NCBI GenBank assembly: GCA_033675265.1
Contig: JAUJYZ010001222.1
Coordinates: 186,001-250,000, forward strand
Source: Actinostola sp. cb2023
Taxonomy: Eukaryota > Cnidaria > Anthozoa > Actiniaria > Actinostolidae
Length of the DNA: 64,000 bases
Reading direction: 5' to 3'
The first letter of the stretch is position 1. Each line of letters opens with the position of its first letter. Both the position numbers and the translations under genes were made by a program. The notes beneath the pieces were generated by a model. The model saw only the letters and a program-made list of their open reading frames with translations, searched no databases and was not told the origin of the DNA. Below, piece after piece: positions 25,201 through 35,800 of the stretch.

Positions 25201-26508
25201 GCCATTACATTCAGTTCCCACAATGCCGTGTACTTTTGCATCTCAAATTGAAATTCCACGAGAGGAAATTGAAAACATAATGAATCACGTGACTTTATTG
25301 TAGTATTGTAGTCTTTTCATCTGGACAACCTTTTTGAGGATGACTGCAGTATACCCTGCTCGGAAGAGTCTCCTCTCTTGGCAAATTTTACCTTCGCGTT
25401 CGGGACCGAGAGAGAAAGCAAATGACTAGAAAGTGTGAAAGGGTAAATGACTAGAAAGTGTGAAAAGTCACATTTCATTGAATTCAACGATGAGTTTCTC
25501 TCGATGACGCCGGGCTAGATGAACACAAATACTCCACAACTAATATACTCTACTCAAAATATTACTCGCCCTTGACCGACACGCAATTGTTTTAACAAAA
25601 TGATCAGTAAATAATTTGGACTGAAGAACGCGATTTGGAAATGGTGACATTCCAGTTTTCTAAGAGTTTTTAATTATTTTTTCGTTGGTCAATTTTCAGA
25701 GAAAAAAGAACCTGCATGAAGCACTGGTCAGCGGACATTACTTTACTCACAGGAGAGACCAGCTAAAAGGTTTCAAAAATATTTGTTAACGACGTTGGAA
25801 TGCCATCAGACTATCAAATATTGACAAGAAAACACAACGACAATTTTACTGTACTATTGAACAGGGTTCAACACATTAAATCTAATATTTTTCGGGGGGA
25901 TTCGAGTAAGTTTACATTATGTCATCAACTTCAACGTGTTTTGGTTTACATGGTGATTGACGAATAATACATTACACTCAATGACATCATCATCATCCGG
26001 GCAATAAAAAAAAAAACACGAAAAATCAAAAATTACGATATTCTTTATCAAAGCGTCCCGATGATATCCGAATTTATATAGTTTATACCGGTAAATCGCG
26101 CGCTCAAAAACGTTTAGTACGGATACCGTGACAGTTTTTAATACTACACAGTAACCTACAGGTCAGTGATGTGAACTTTGAGCACGTACAGTCCCCAACG
26201 ACTCGAGCTAAGTATTGTTGAACCCACTATTCCCGCTCTTACGTTAAATAGCGTCGAATACGGAACATACATGCATAGCTAGTAATGTTAGTATTATAAC
26301 AGCATTGGGCCAAGGATGGTAGTTGTGCACGGCAATGCATTCAAGTCGTGTCTACAAGCTTTTAATAGTCTCCCGCCTTTTATCTGCACATCAAAATGTG
26401 TGTTCAACTTACGTAAATGCCAATAGCAACAACTACAGCAAAGTACAGCACGACAAATAAGATATCCCATCCTTGAAGCGCAGGCGGCGCTGGAGATTCA
26501 GACATCAT
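10426..26508 (-). CDS. SLC5 family sodium/sugar cotransporter (SGLT4/SGLT5/SMIT-like), 15 exons
   Basis: Exons in transcript order: 26413-26508, 24139-24210, 23710-23814, 22874-22933, 22432-22536, 22053-22158, 16727-16807, 16232-16440, 15516-15651, 15280-15387, 14340-14490, 13621-13789, 12756-12971, 11674-11869, 10426-10640. All phases join and give 674 residues, the usual family length. The family moves a sugar or polyol together with Na+ across the plasma membrane through about 14 helices. Hallmarks are [16 protein letters not shown] near residue 65, the IYTDTL segment near 190, DIPWPGF...WYWCADQ near 260, [16 protein letters not shown] near 280, [17 protein letters not shown] near 375, [11 protein letters not shown] near 437 (Gln440 aligns with the sugar-binding Gln457 of human SGLT1) and a C-terminal hydrophobic helix. 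[15 protein letters not shown] and LTWWNR recall SGLT4, SGLT5 and inositol transporters more than SGLT1; the substrate is undetermined. The first codons are ATG ATG. Only 386 bases separate this start from the stop of the upstream PCGF gene. Confidence 0.95.
10778..11420. repeat. Compound (CTGT)n / (CCGT)n microsatellite
   Basis: Imperfect CTGT units with ATCTGT and ATGTCT interruptions flank an uninterrupted CCGT block at about 11209-11360. It lies in the last SLC5 intron. Arg/Asp/Thr-rich or Ser/Val-rich open frames here are artefacts. Confidence 0.95.
11421..11600. mobile_element. Remnant of a dispersed repeat
   Basis: The sequence begins gccccggttgcacgaaagg and has a second, similar block (ccggttgtacgaatagtgg) near 11549. 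Both are followed by agcgctatcc and surrounded by ttatccg motifs in both orientations. It resembles a MITE fragment and has no coding capacity. Confidence 0.5.
12068..12323. mobile_element. MITE of the GTTGTCC-end family
   Basis: Arms of about 80 bases start attaacgttgtccagctaaa and end with the inverted copy. The inner segment containing actacaataaa and gtcacgtg also occurs in the elements at 25090-25346 and 57749-59147, so these are relatives. It lies in the SLC5 intron between exons 13 and 14. Confidence 0.75.
12400..12580. repeat. Two-copy tandem repeat of about 95 bp
   Basis: The block tttctcgcgcgctgattgg, then ataagagccattgtcgataagaggacagac, occurs twice, at about 12420 and 12513, with a third partial cgataagag near 12680. 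It is intronic. Confidence 0.7.
13062..13252. repeat. Compound (GACA)n(GACG)n(GACA)n(GATA)n microsatellite
   Basis: The tetranucleotide blocks are ordered, lie in the SLC5 intron between exons 12 and 13, and are complementary to the CTGT/CCGT array in the last intron. Confidence 0.95.
13275..13562. repeat. (TAGG)n microsatellite, about 70 perfect copies
   Basis: An essentially uninterrupted run of the 4-base unit immediately follows the GACA/GATA block. It produces a Leu/Pro/Thr/Tyr open frame on the minus strand that is not a gene. Confidence 0.97.
14165..14310. repeat. Copy of the ccagccaatcacatgatag dispersed repeat
   Basis: The segment containing gcgtagtctctcattcg, aaccagccaatcacatgata and ccacaagacagtcaagtcgt recurs as a tandem array at 51690-52130 and again at 52743-52905. 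It lies in an SLC5 intron. Confidence 0.75.
14539..14607. mobile_element. Tiny TA-flanked inverted-repeat element
   Basis: The ends cagtcaaacctgtattaagcg and the inverse taatggaggtttgactg are flanked by TA on both sides. This fits a highly reduced pogo/Tigger-like or Tc1/mariner-like MITE. Confidence 0.65.
14898..15165. repeat. Dispersed repeat, copy 1
   Basis: This segment, with gaagaaatagaaaaagagcg, then tgcagatttacagcacg and later caattttgttcgttgcaaaa, is closely matched at 60226-60540 in the sorcin-like gene in the same orientation. Both copies are intronic. Confidence 0.75.
16810..22052 (-). other. SLC5 intron 6 filled by satellite sequence
   Basis: This intron is about 5.2 kb long, while most other introns of the gene are under 2 kb. 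About 95 percent of it is the 71-bp array. The splice sites (gtaagtctg donor at 22052 and gatcgcag acceptor at 16808) are intact, so the array appears to be tolerated. Confidence 0.85.
16961..21980. repeat. 71-bp minisatellite, about 70 copies, with higher-order structure
   Basis: The unit contains gaatatagaatgtagtaaga, then agtgagtgtgagagtcgtg, then ccccactagtgagatgagtg. Variant units (gaatgatata, gtagaaag, gtatatag, gaatcggtag, gaatactgat) recur at a spacing of about 1577-1581 bases, so blocks of about 22 units were amplified together two to three times. The 71-codon minus-strand open frames follow from the period not being a multiple of three. They are not genes. Confidence 0.97.
22983..23143. 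mobile_element. MITE with cgttttcgta..gagtgggaa ends, copy 1
   Basis: The left end reads ttttcgtacgcgtacgagtg and the right end is its inverse (cccactcgtacgaaaac). A second copy of this family with the same ends lies at 43380-43576. It is intronic in the SLC5 gene. Confidence 0.75.
23276..23512. repeat. (AATG)n microsatellite
   Basis: About 58 units with a few GATG interruptions lie in the SLC5 intron between exons 3 and 4. His/Ser/Phe/Ile open frames on the minus strand are artefacts. Confidence 0.97.
24492..24778. mobile_element. TA-flanked MITE A with CACCTAATTGCAGAAAGGTTGTCC ends
   Basis: The terminal repeats begin cacctaattgcagaaaggtt, and the inverse closes at 24778. TA lies on both sides. 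Inside are acacatttgcac repeats. It is the first of three elements standing end to end in SLC5 intron 1. Confidence 0.8.
24781..25085. mobile_element. TA-flanked MITE B with CATCTATTTCAAAAAAGGTTGTC ends
   Basis: The terminal repeats are about 24 bases (catctatttcaaaaaaggtt and the inverse), and an inner inverted pair contains cctattgcctatgg. It shares the TA dinucleotide with element A, so it was inserted at or beside the end of its neighbour. Confidence 0.8.
25090..25346. mobile_element. MITE C with CAGTCATTCTCAAAAAGGTTGTCC ends
   Basis: The arms cover about 75 bases and include agatgaaaagactacaata and gtcacgtgattcat. A long relative occupies 57749-59147. The left side is flanked by TA, and the right flank is no longer TA. 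Confidence 0.8.
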
Positions 26509-26788
26509 GAACGGTTATCTGCACCCTGCACAAACTGTTAGTCAGTCTACTGTTTTGGTGCAAATTAGCGAGCTGAGGCCGTTGTGGAATTTATCCATCA
26601 ACGCTACAGTCTCTGCCGTACAGTGCTAAATACAGGGGTACTATTCCACACAGGGAGCCCATATTTCGCACTAAAATACCTCGGTAATTTAGGCCGGGGG
26701 AAGTTGGTCTCATGCCATATACTTGGGTGGAGTGAGGCAATATGAAAATAATTATTTTTTAATTAATTAAATAATAATAATAATTATT

Positions 26789-26806
26789 ATTATTTATTTA
26801 TTTATT
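26789..26806 (-). promoter_or_regulatory. Candidate poly(A) signals of PCGF gene A
   Basis: Repeated AATAAA on the minus strand lies about 90-105 bases beyond the stop codon at 26895. It falls inside the short gap before the SLC5 start, so the 3' end of one gene and the promoter of the next lie within about 390 bases. Confidence 0.4.
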
Positions 26807-26894
26807 TGAGAATTTTCTCAACGCCAGTGTGATGAATAATTAATGTTAAAATATATATACAATCCTGAATACGTTTGCTCTAAACCACTAGCTT

Positions 26895-29800
26895 CTATGT
26901 GTCAAGTGAAGCTGTCGGCACACAAACATTGTGGTCAGCGTCACTCTCCGGAGTTGCTGGACATGCGTACTTTTGCATCAGTTTATTAGCCACCGAATGG
27001 GCCTCAGAAAGTTCGAGATTTTTTCCAGACGTTTCTAAACACAGCGAATCGGCCCTCAACAAAACTTTCGTTTTCGCGGCTATATTTGACAACATGGGAT
27101 CTTCAGGGACGAATAGTTTTTCGGTATATTCTCCCGTGTTATCAAGCAAATATTCTTGCTTCTCTTCACTCCCCGTAGGGGTAGATGTTGTCGTAGTTAT
27201 CAATGGTTCCGTAGTTTGCACGATCAACGCCATATTCTTCTTTCGTCTTCGCCGTCGTTTCCTAGTTGGTACCGCCGTAGGTTCGTCACCGCTCTGAAGG
27301 TTTGAAGACCTCCTTTTCCGTCTTCTCCGAATGACTTTGTGGAACTTGGGTGCTTCGAGTCGCTGGTTAGCAATTTCTGTATCCAGTTTCTTGTCGATGA
27401 TGATGTATTGAAGATCTATAAAATACTGAAAACATTTGATCGTCAGCATGGCGGGTCTACTACGCGTGCTGCTGTATGTTTTAGGGCGGCATGGTTCGCA
27501 CTGGCGTCAGAATTCAAATCAAAATCGGAATCGAAAGCGTAAGAGTGTGAACCAAAAAAAAAACGAGTCGCGCAATGAGAGTTCGGGAAGTACGACGGAA
27601 TAGGATAGGAAGGATCATCAGGTTTCTTCAGTTTTCTTCCGATTCTGATTCCATCGCTTGCTTACGATCTTGTATGAACCGACAAAACGGAATCGTAAGC
27701 GCAATCGGAAGAATTAGGCACTGATAAAACCCCTTCCCAGTGAATTGAGATCATGTTTTGACAATGAAAGCGAGTCTTCTGTTTCTGTTACCGCTGGGCC
27801 AGTTCTCACTAGACCAATTTCCGATTCCGATTTCCGACTTCCAATGCCGACTAACGCTAGTGCCGTGACGGCGATAAAAGCCGCATTGAAGCCAACAGAG
27901 AGCGCTAGCAAGAAAACACGTGCACAATGACTCCAGTGGTTAAAATGATGATTTGCGAAGTAAACATATCAATGTTTCCCATGATCCATTGCGTCTTGTT
28001 TTCCAAATAGCTTACATGCATTTCATGGGCTTTGTGTGGCACGGCTAACCCATGGCACTTAATTTTTGATGGTCATTATTGTATCTCACCTTGTTATGTA
28101 AACCGTAGATCCTCCAGAGTTCTCTTAACGACAGGTGATCACTTAATATCTCATCACTACGTACAATCTCAACCTTAAAAACACAATGGATTGACAGACA
28201 ATTAGTTAGACAGTCACTAAGATAGACAGTCATACACTGAGACAGTCAGTCATACACTGACACAGACAGATTGTACATCACTACGTACAATCTCAACCTT
28301 AAAAACACAATGGATTGACAGACAATTAGTTAGACAGTCACTAAGATAGACAGTCATACACTGAGACAGTCAGTCATACACTGACACAGACAGATGAGAC
28401 ATCACTACGTACAATCTCAACCTTAAAAACACAATGGATTGACAGACAATTAGTTACAGTCAGTCAATCGTCCATTTCCTTTACTCAGTTGCTAAGTGAC
28501 GCATTCAAAATACTCGTTGGCATGGTTACTGTGTCCAAGCAACATGTAGAATCATAGTGGATGCATTATTCACAACTTACAAAGTGCGAGTCAGGGATGC
28601 CAAACTTCATACAGACAAACTTCTTGAGCACACTGACAGGCAGTTGTGACGAGCAGCGAAGGTAACGAGTTGGAAAGATCTAGATGACATAAGCCATATA
28701 TTAATATTGGAAACTTCGATCAGAGAGGAAAATAAGAGCTAAAGACGCTCTGTCCGAGCCCCATGCTCTTGTTTCGGCCGGTGACTTCGGAGCGCGGACA
28801 AAAACCGCTGGATCCTCGAGCATGTCCGAGCCCATGATGATGCTTTGACTTTGTGTTTACATGCACCTGCTAAAACAGAGTATTGTTTTTCAAAGTTTTG
28901 GACTGGAAAAATCATGCACGCTTTTAAGTTTTGGAAATACCGGTAACCGTGGAAATGAGTCGTGATCATCACCATAATTATCATCACAATAATTCATCAT
29001 CATCACCATGTAAATATACATAACAAATGACAGCACAAACTTACCATCTTTTCATTCTTAATTCTCTTCCACCTTCAAAACAGATGTTGAATGATTATGA
29101 ATTGGTTTATCAATGATCTATTCTTACATATGCTATACGAGTATGTGCCGCGGCATTTAGGGTATGGTTTTTGAACTCGATCCTCAGGTCTGGGACAGGG
29201 TACCTTTTTGGTCTGTTTTATTTTTACGCTTCGTAGAACAGCTTAATTTTTGGACCATATTTTTTCTACTTTTTGAACGATCATCCGAACTATCGGACTA
29301 ACTGTGGTTTATTCGTTCAGCTGAATTGCGAAGACACTTTCAGTGACTTGCGTTTGCCGGTCAAACGGTGAAAAACTTGTAGCGACTTGCACGGACTTGC
29401 GATCGAATTTGAGCGTGTTCAAACTTGCTGCAAGTCAATGCAAGTCGATGCAAGTCCCTGCAAGTTAGCGGTCAAACTTCATATGCGGGCTTAGCCTCAC
29501 TTCTGAGATAGAAAACAAAAGCAGAAATTAGAATAACAAAACAACAACTCCTGGATTCGAGGCTAAGCCCGCATATGAATATTATTTAAGAGTCGTCAAT
29601 ACGCGCCCTACCCGTAGTATTCTAGTGTAACGCAAACAGCATCTTTTATCAAGTCCTGTCGAGGCTAAGCCCGCATATGAATATTATTTAAGAGTCGTCA
29701 ATACGCGCCCTACCCGTAGTATTCTAGTGTAACGCAAACAGCATCTTTTATCAATACGCGCCCTACCCGTAGTATTCTAGTGTAACGCAAACAGCATCTT

Positions 29801-32800
29801 TTATCAATACGCGCCCTACCCGTAGTATTCTAGTGTAACGCAAACAGCATCTTTTATCAAGTCCTGTCGAGGCTAAGCCCGCTAATGAATATTATTTAAG
29901 AGTCGTCAATACGCGCCCTACCCGTAGTATTCTAGTGTAACGCAAACAGCATCTTTTATCAAGTCCGTCGAGGCTAAGCCCGCATATGAATATTATTTAA
30001 GAGTCGTCAATACGCGCCCTACCCGTAGTATTCTAGTGTAACGCAAACAGCATCTTTTATCAAGTCCTGTAGAGGCTAAGCCCGCATATGAATATTATTT
30101 AAGAGTCGTCAATACGCGCCCTACCCGTAGTATTCTAGTGTAACGCAAACAGCATCTTTTATCAAGTCCTGTCGAGGCTAAGCCCGCTAATGAATATTAT
30201 TTGAGAGTCGTCAATACGCGCCCTACCCGTAGTATTCTAGTGTAACGCAAACAGCATCTTTTATCAATACGCGCCCTACCCGTAGTATTCTAGTGTAACG
30301 CAAACAGCATCTTTTATCAATACGCGCCCTACCCGTAGTATTCTAGTGTAACGCAAACAGCATCTTTTATCAAGTCCTGTCGAGGCTAAGCCCGCTAATG
30401 AATATTATTTAAGAGTCGTCAATACGCGCCCTACCCGTAGTATTCTAGTGTAACGCAAACAGCATCTTTTATCAAGTCCTGTCGAGGCTAAGCCCGCATA
30501 TGAATATTATTTAAGAGTCGTCAATACGCGCCCTACCCGTAGTATTCTAGTGTAACGCAAACAGCATCTTTTATCAAGTCCTGTAGAGGCTAAGCCCGCA
30601 TATGAATATTATTTAAGAGTCGTCAATACGCGCCCTACCCGTAGTATTCTAGTGTAACGCAAACAGCATCTTTTATCAAGTCCTGTCGAGGCTAAGCCCG
30701 CTAATGAATATTATTTGAGAGTCGTCAATACGCGCCCTACCCGTAGTATTCTAGTGTAACGCAAACAGCATCTTTTATCAATACGCGCCCTACCCGTAGT
30801 ATTCTAGTGTAACGCAAACAGCATCTTTTATCAATACGCGCCCTACCCGTAGTATTCTAGTGTAACGCAAACAGCATCTTTTATCAAGTCCTGTCGAGGC
30901 TAAGCCCGCATATGAATATTATTTAAGAGTCGTCAATACGCGCCCTACCCGTAGTATTCTAGTGTAACGCAAACAGCATCTTTTATCAAGTCCTGTCGAG
31001 GCTAAGCCCGCATATGAATATTATTTGAGAGTCGTCAATACGCGCCCTACCCGTAGTATTCTAGTGTAACGCAAACAGCATCTTTTATCAATACGCGCCC
31101 TACCCGTAGTATTCTAGTGTAACGCAAACAGCATCTTTTATCAATACGCGCCCTACCCGTAGTATTCTAGTGTAACGCAAACAGCATCTTTTATCAAGTC
31201 CTGTCGAGGCTAAGCCCGCTAATGAATATTATTTAAGAGTCGTCAATACGCGCCCTACCCGTAGTATTCTAGTGTAACGCAAACAGCATCTTTTATCAAG
31301 TCCTGTCGAGGCTAAGCCCGCATATGAATATTATTTAAGAGTCGTCAATACGCGCCCTACCCGTAGTATTCTAGTGTAACGCAAACAGCATCTTTTATCA
31401 AGTCCTGTCGAGGCTAAGCCCGCATATGAATATTATTTAAGAGTCGTCAATACGCGCCCTACCCGTAGTATTCTAGTGTAACGCAAACAGCATCTTTTAT
31501 CAAGTCCTGTCGAGGCTAAGCCCGCTTATGAATATTATTTAAGAGTCGTCAATACGCGCCCTATACCCGTAGTATTCTAGTGTAACGCAAACAGCATCTT
31601 TTATCAAGTCCTGTCGAGGCTAAGCCCGCTTATGAATATTATTTAAGAGTCGTCAATACGCGCCCTACCCGTAGTATTCTAGTGTAACGCAAACAGCATC
31701 TTTTATCAAGTCCTGTCGAGGGTAAGCCCGCATATGAATATTATTTAAGAGTCATCAATACGCGCCCTACCCGTAGTATTCTAGTGTAACGCAAACAGCA
31801 TCTTTTATCAAGTCCTGTCGAGGCTAAGCCCGCATATGAATATTATTTAAGAGTCGTCAATACGCGCCCTACCCGTAGTATTCTAGTGTAACGCAAACAG
31901 CATCTTTTATCAAGTCCTGTCGTTTGCTATCTTTTCCGCCTTTGTGATCTTCGTCGTCTTTTTCTTTGGAGCAAAATGAATAACATCATTTTAATTTTAA
32001 TTTCCACTGACCTATAGCCCCGTCCATGCGCCCATAGCGTTATAGACGCACTCGAGAAAATATAAAGAACTCTTAACAAGCTAGAGTCGCACTTGGCGTT
32101 AGGAGTTCTTTATATTTTCTCTCGTGTGTCTATAACGCAATGGGCGCATGGACGCTCGTTGACTAATGAAGGACTGGATTAATGGTCAACGCTCAGCGTG
32201 CGTCCATCGAATGATATAACGCGCGCTCTCATCGATCGGTTGGTTAGCGTGTGACCGTAAACCACGGACACACGCTCACGTCATCGTCATAGCGCGTGCG
32301 CTCTGAAATCAATCGGAAAATCAAATTGATTGAAATGGTCAACGCTTTAGCTGTGCGTCCATCGAGTTATGGAGCACTTGGAAATTTGGGAGAGCACTCG
32401 TGAAGCTAGAGTTGCTCTCGGCTACGCCTTGAGCAACTCTTACGCTTCTCTCGTGCTCTCCCAAATTCCCGCGTGCTCCATAACTCGATGGACGCAAGCT
32501 AAGCGTTGACCATTCCTTAATGGGTGCACGCGGGAGGCTGCTAAGCACGAGAGAAGCGTAAGAGTCGCACGAGACGTAGCCGAGTGCGACTCTAGCTTCT
32601 TGAGTGCTTAGCAGCCGACCAAGTGCATCCATAACTCGATGGACGCACAGCTGAAGCGTTGACCATTTCTTTTATAACATAGTTACTGCAAATTCAAATA
32701 AAGCAATTTTATTTTCCAGTTGATTTCAGAGCGCGCGCTATGCCGACGACGTGAGCTTGCATCCATTGAGTTATGGATGGACGCTCGCGCACGCTAATTA

Positions 32801-35800
32801 GCCAATCAGAGCGCGCGTTATATCAATGCTATGTTATAATTGATAAATAATGCACGCTCAGCAACCAATCAAATCGCGCGTTCTTGGGAGGTACACATAG
32901 TTTATATTATAATCAATAATAATGCATCAGTAAATTCCAGCAATGCGTATTGTTTCTGAAGCTACTTATAATAAATATATATATATTTGTATGTGCGCAT
33001 CTTTTAACGCGTAACGGGTTTGCTGTGGTAGAGCGCGCGCGCAATACGTATTATGTCGGGCTCCCTGTGCTTAGTAACGTACCATATTATGTTGGGCTCC
33101 CTGTGTGCGTCCCGCAAGACGCGCCAGACGCGCCCGCAGAGCAGGATGCGCACAGGGAGCCCAACATAGTACGTATTGCGCACGCGCGCTCTACCACAGG
33201 AAACCCATATAAAAAAGACGCGCGCATACAAATACATTTTAATTTTATCTATTATAATTAGTAGCCTCAGAAGCAATGGTTGGGCTGCCTGTGATTTAAG
33301 TTTCTATTTTCACAGATATCTCATGCAGTATTGCTAACACGTAGAAATGCTGTGAACTATAAACCGTTATTGAGGAGCACGTACCTTGGTCTTCAGCTTG
33401 TGGAAGTTGAACATCAAAATCTTTACGACGTTTTAACTCATCTGAAAAGGGAAAAATGAATGAATAGATGAATCAGTCTATATCTAATTATTAATTATCT
33501 ATTAATTAACTATTTATTTATTATTACCACCTACATGTACCGCTCGCTGATCACCCACCTCAGTTGTAATCCTCTTTTAGCGGGGTAACGTGTATTGGAA
33601 GATATGGCGAACCATTGTGATCAATGGATTTGAATAAATTAAATAATCAATCACTCCCTCACGTACTCAGTGATCCAGTCAGTCAGTCTCCAGTCGACCA
33701 GTCAATCATTCGGTTAGCCTGCGTTGTTGGCGGTTTACGTTTTTTTACCGGCAAATCGGTCAGCCACGCGGTCAGTAATCAAGTCGGTCATCATTAACTA
33801 ATTAATCATACGAATATGGTGAATGCTGTCTGGTAGAATGTACGAACGAACGAACAAATAAACGAATGAATGAATAAACGAATGAATGAATGAATGAATG
33901 AACGAATGAGTGAATGAATGAAACGAATGAACGGTCATCCATCCACGGCCACTCCATCCATCGAGGCCACTGATCAATCGGTCCGTTCGTTAGTTCATTC
34001 ATCCATTCATTTATTCGTCCGTCCGTTTGTTCATTCATTCATTCATTCATTCATTCGTTTCATTCATTCGTTCATTCATTCAGTCATTCATTCATTAATT
34101 CATTCATTCAATCATTCATATCATTCATTGGTTCATGTATTCATTCATTCATTCATTCATTGGATCATTCATTCATTCATTCGAACGAATGAATTCATTC
34201 ATTCATTCATGTACTCCATCATTCATTCATCATTCATTCGTTCATTCATTCATCCATTCATTCATTCGTCTGTTTATTCATTCATTCATTCATTCATTCA
34301 TTCGTTCATTCATTCGTTCGTTCGTTTAATCGGTCATTAATTAATTAATATTTAATCCGATCATATGAATATGGTGAATGCTGTCTGGTAGAATGTACGA
34401 ACGAACAAATGGATGGATGAACGAACGAACGAATGCATGGATGAATGAATGAATGGACGAACGAACGAATGGATGATTGAATGAACGAATTAACAAACGA
34501 ACGAACGCAGGAGAGTCAGAACGAACGAACGGGTGGAGTTCTAACTTACTTTGATAGAATTCAGGAACCAACTTGTAGACAATATCCTGTAGCACACGAT
34601 CAGGTCTGGTAACACAAAATCAAATATTATAAAATATATATATATTTCCACTGTACATGCATCCATACACCTGGATTTGCGGGGTGTATAAAAACTACAC
34701 AGACAGAACCGATTTCCATTTGAATAATGATAAACGGTTCAGTTGCAATGCTCCGTCGTCATCGTGATTTCTTCGATATGTCTGATTATTCTCATTACAG
34801 TTTGTAGTGACCGTGATTTGTTTGAAAAAAAGAAGGTAGAACAAGGTAAAGTTAGTATTTTACTTCGAAACGCGGCCGGGAAGTCGTTGCCAAATCTTCC
34901 TAGCAAGGGGCTCATGTATAAAGCGCTCGAAGGTGCGCCCATCTACCCCCTCCCTCCATCAGCGCTCCGTTAATTTGGAATCGATTTGTTAACTCGATCT
35001 AGTTCACTATTTCGCTGTGTGCTTCCACTGCATGTACTGTCATGTCGAGATCTAGAAAGACCCGGTTAGCCGTGACGTACGTACTCCGTGACGATCTGCT
35101 ACGTACCGTATGTTGAGATATGGACGTGTCTTGTGGATCTCTGTTTCACAAACAGGACATTTGTAACTTCTGTCGAGCCAAAGAATAATGCAACTCCTAC
35201 AGACTGTCAGTAAAAACAATAGAAAATATGCCGTATGGAGTAAAATATAAAATACACGTTTATTTATTAAAGCAAGCCTCCCTGAGCGCGAGTGACGACT
35301 GACTAACGGATTGGCTGACTGACCGATCGACTGACGAACTAACTGCATGACCGACCGACTGACGAACTAACTGCATGACCGACCGACTGACGAACTAACT
35401 GCATGATCGACCGACTGACTGACCGACTAAGTGACCACCTGACTGTCTGTCTGACCGACTGACTGACTGACTAACTGACCACCGGTCTGATTGACTACTG
35501 ACTGTCTGACCGACTGACGAACTAACTGCATGACCGACCGACTGACTGACCGCGACTAATTGCTATTAACTAACTGCATGCGACTGACTGACCGCGACTA
35601 ATTGCTATTAACTAACTGCATGACCGACTGACTAACTGCATGACCGATCGACTGACTGACCGACTAACTGACCACCTGACTATCTGTCTGATTGACTACT
35701 GACTCAGTGACTGTCTGATCGACCAACTATATATGACCGACCGACCGAATGACTGACCGACCGATCAGTTAACTGATAGATAGACTGTTGTCGTTGCTCT

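Noticed and set aside
26899..27297. Plus-strand frame of 132 codons
   Set aside because: It is the antisense shadow of the last exon of PCGF gene A.
16961..31920. CRISPR-like repeat arrays
   Set aside because: Units are contiguous with no unique spacers, and the region is a eukaryotic intron.
32339..32632. 97-codon minus-strand frame
   Set aside because: It falls entirely inside the palindromic element, and both arms translate into related nonsense.
34743..34973. Plus-strand frame with a hydrophobic N-terminal segment resembling a secreted peptide
   Set aside because: The frame has no ATG before the hydrophobic segment, it lies inside an intron of PCGF gene A on the other strand, and no partner exon was found. 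It is kept only as a weak possibility.
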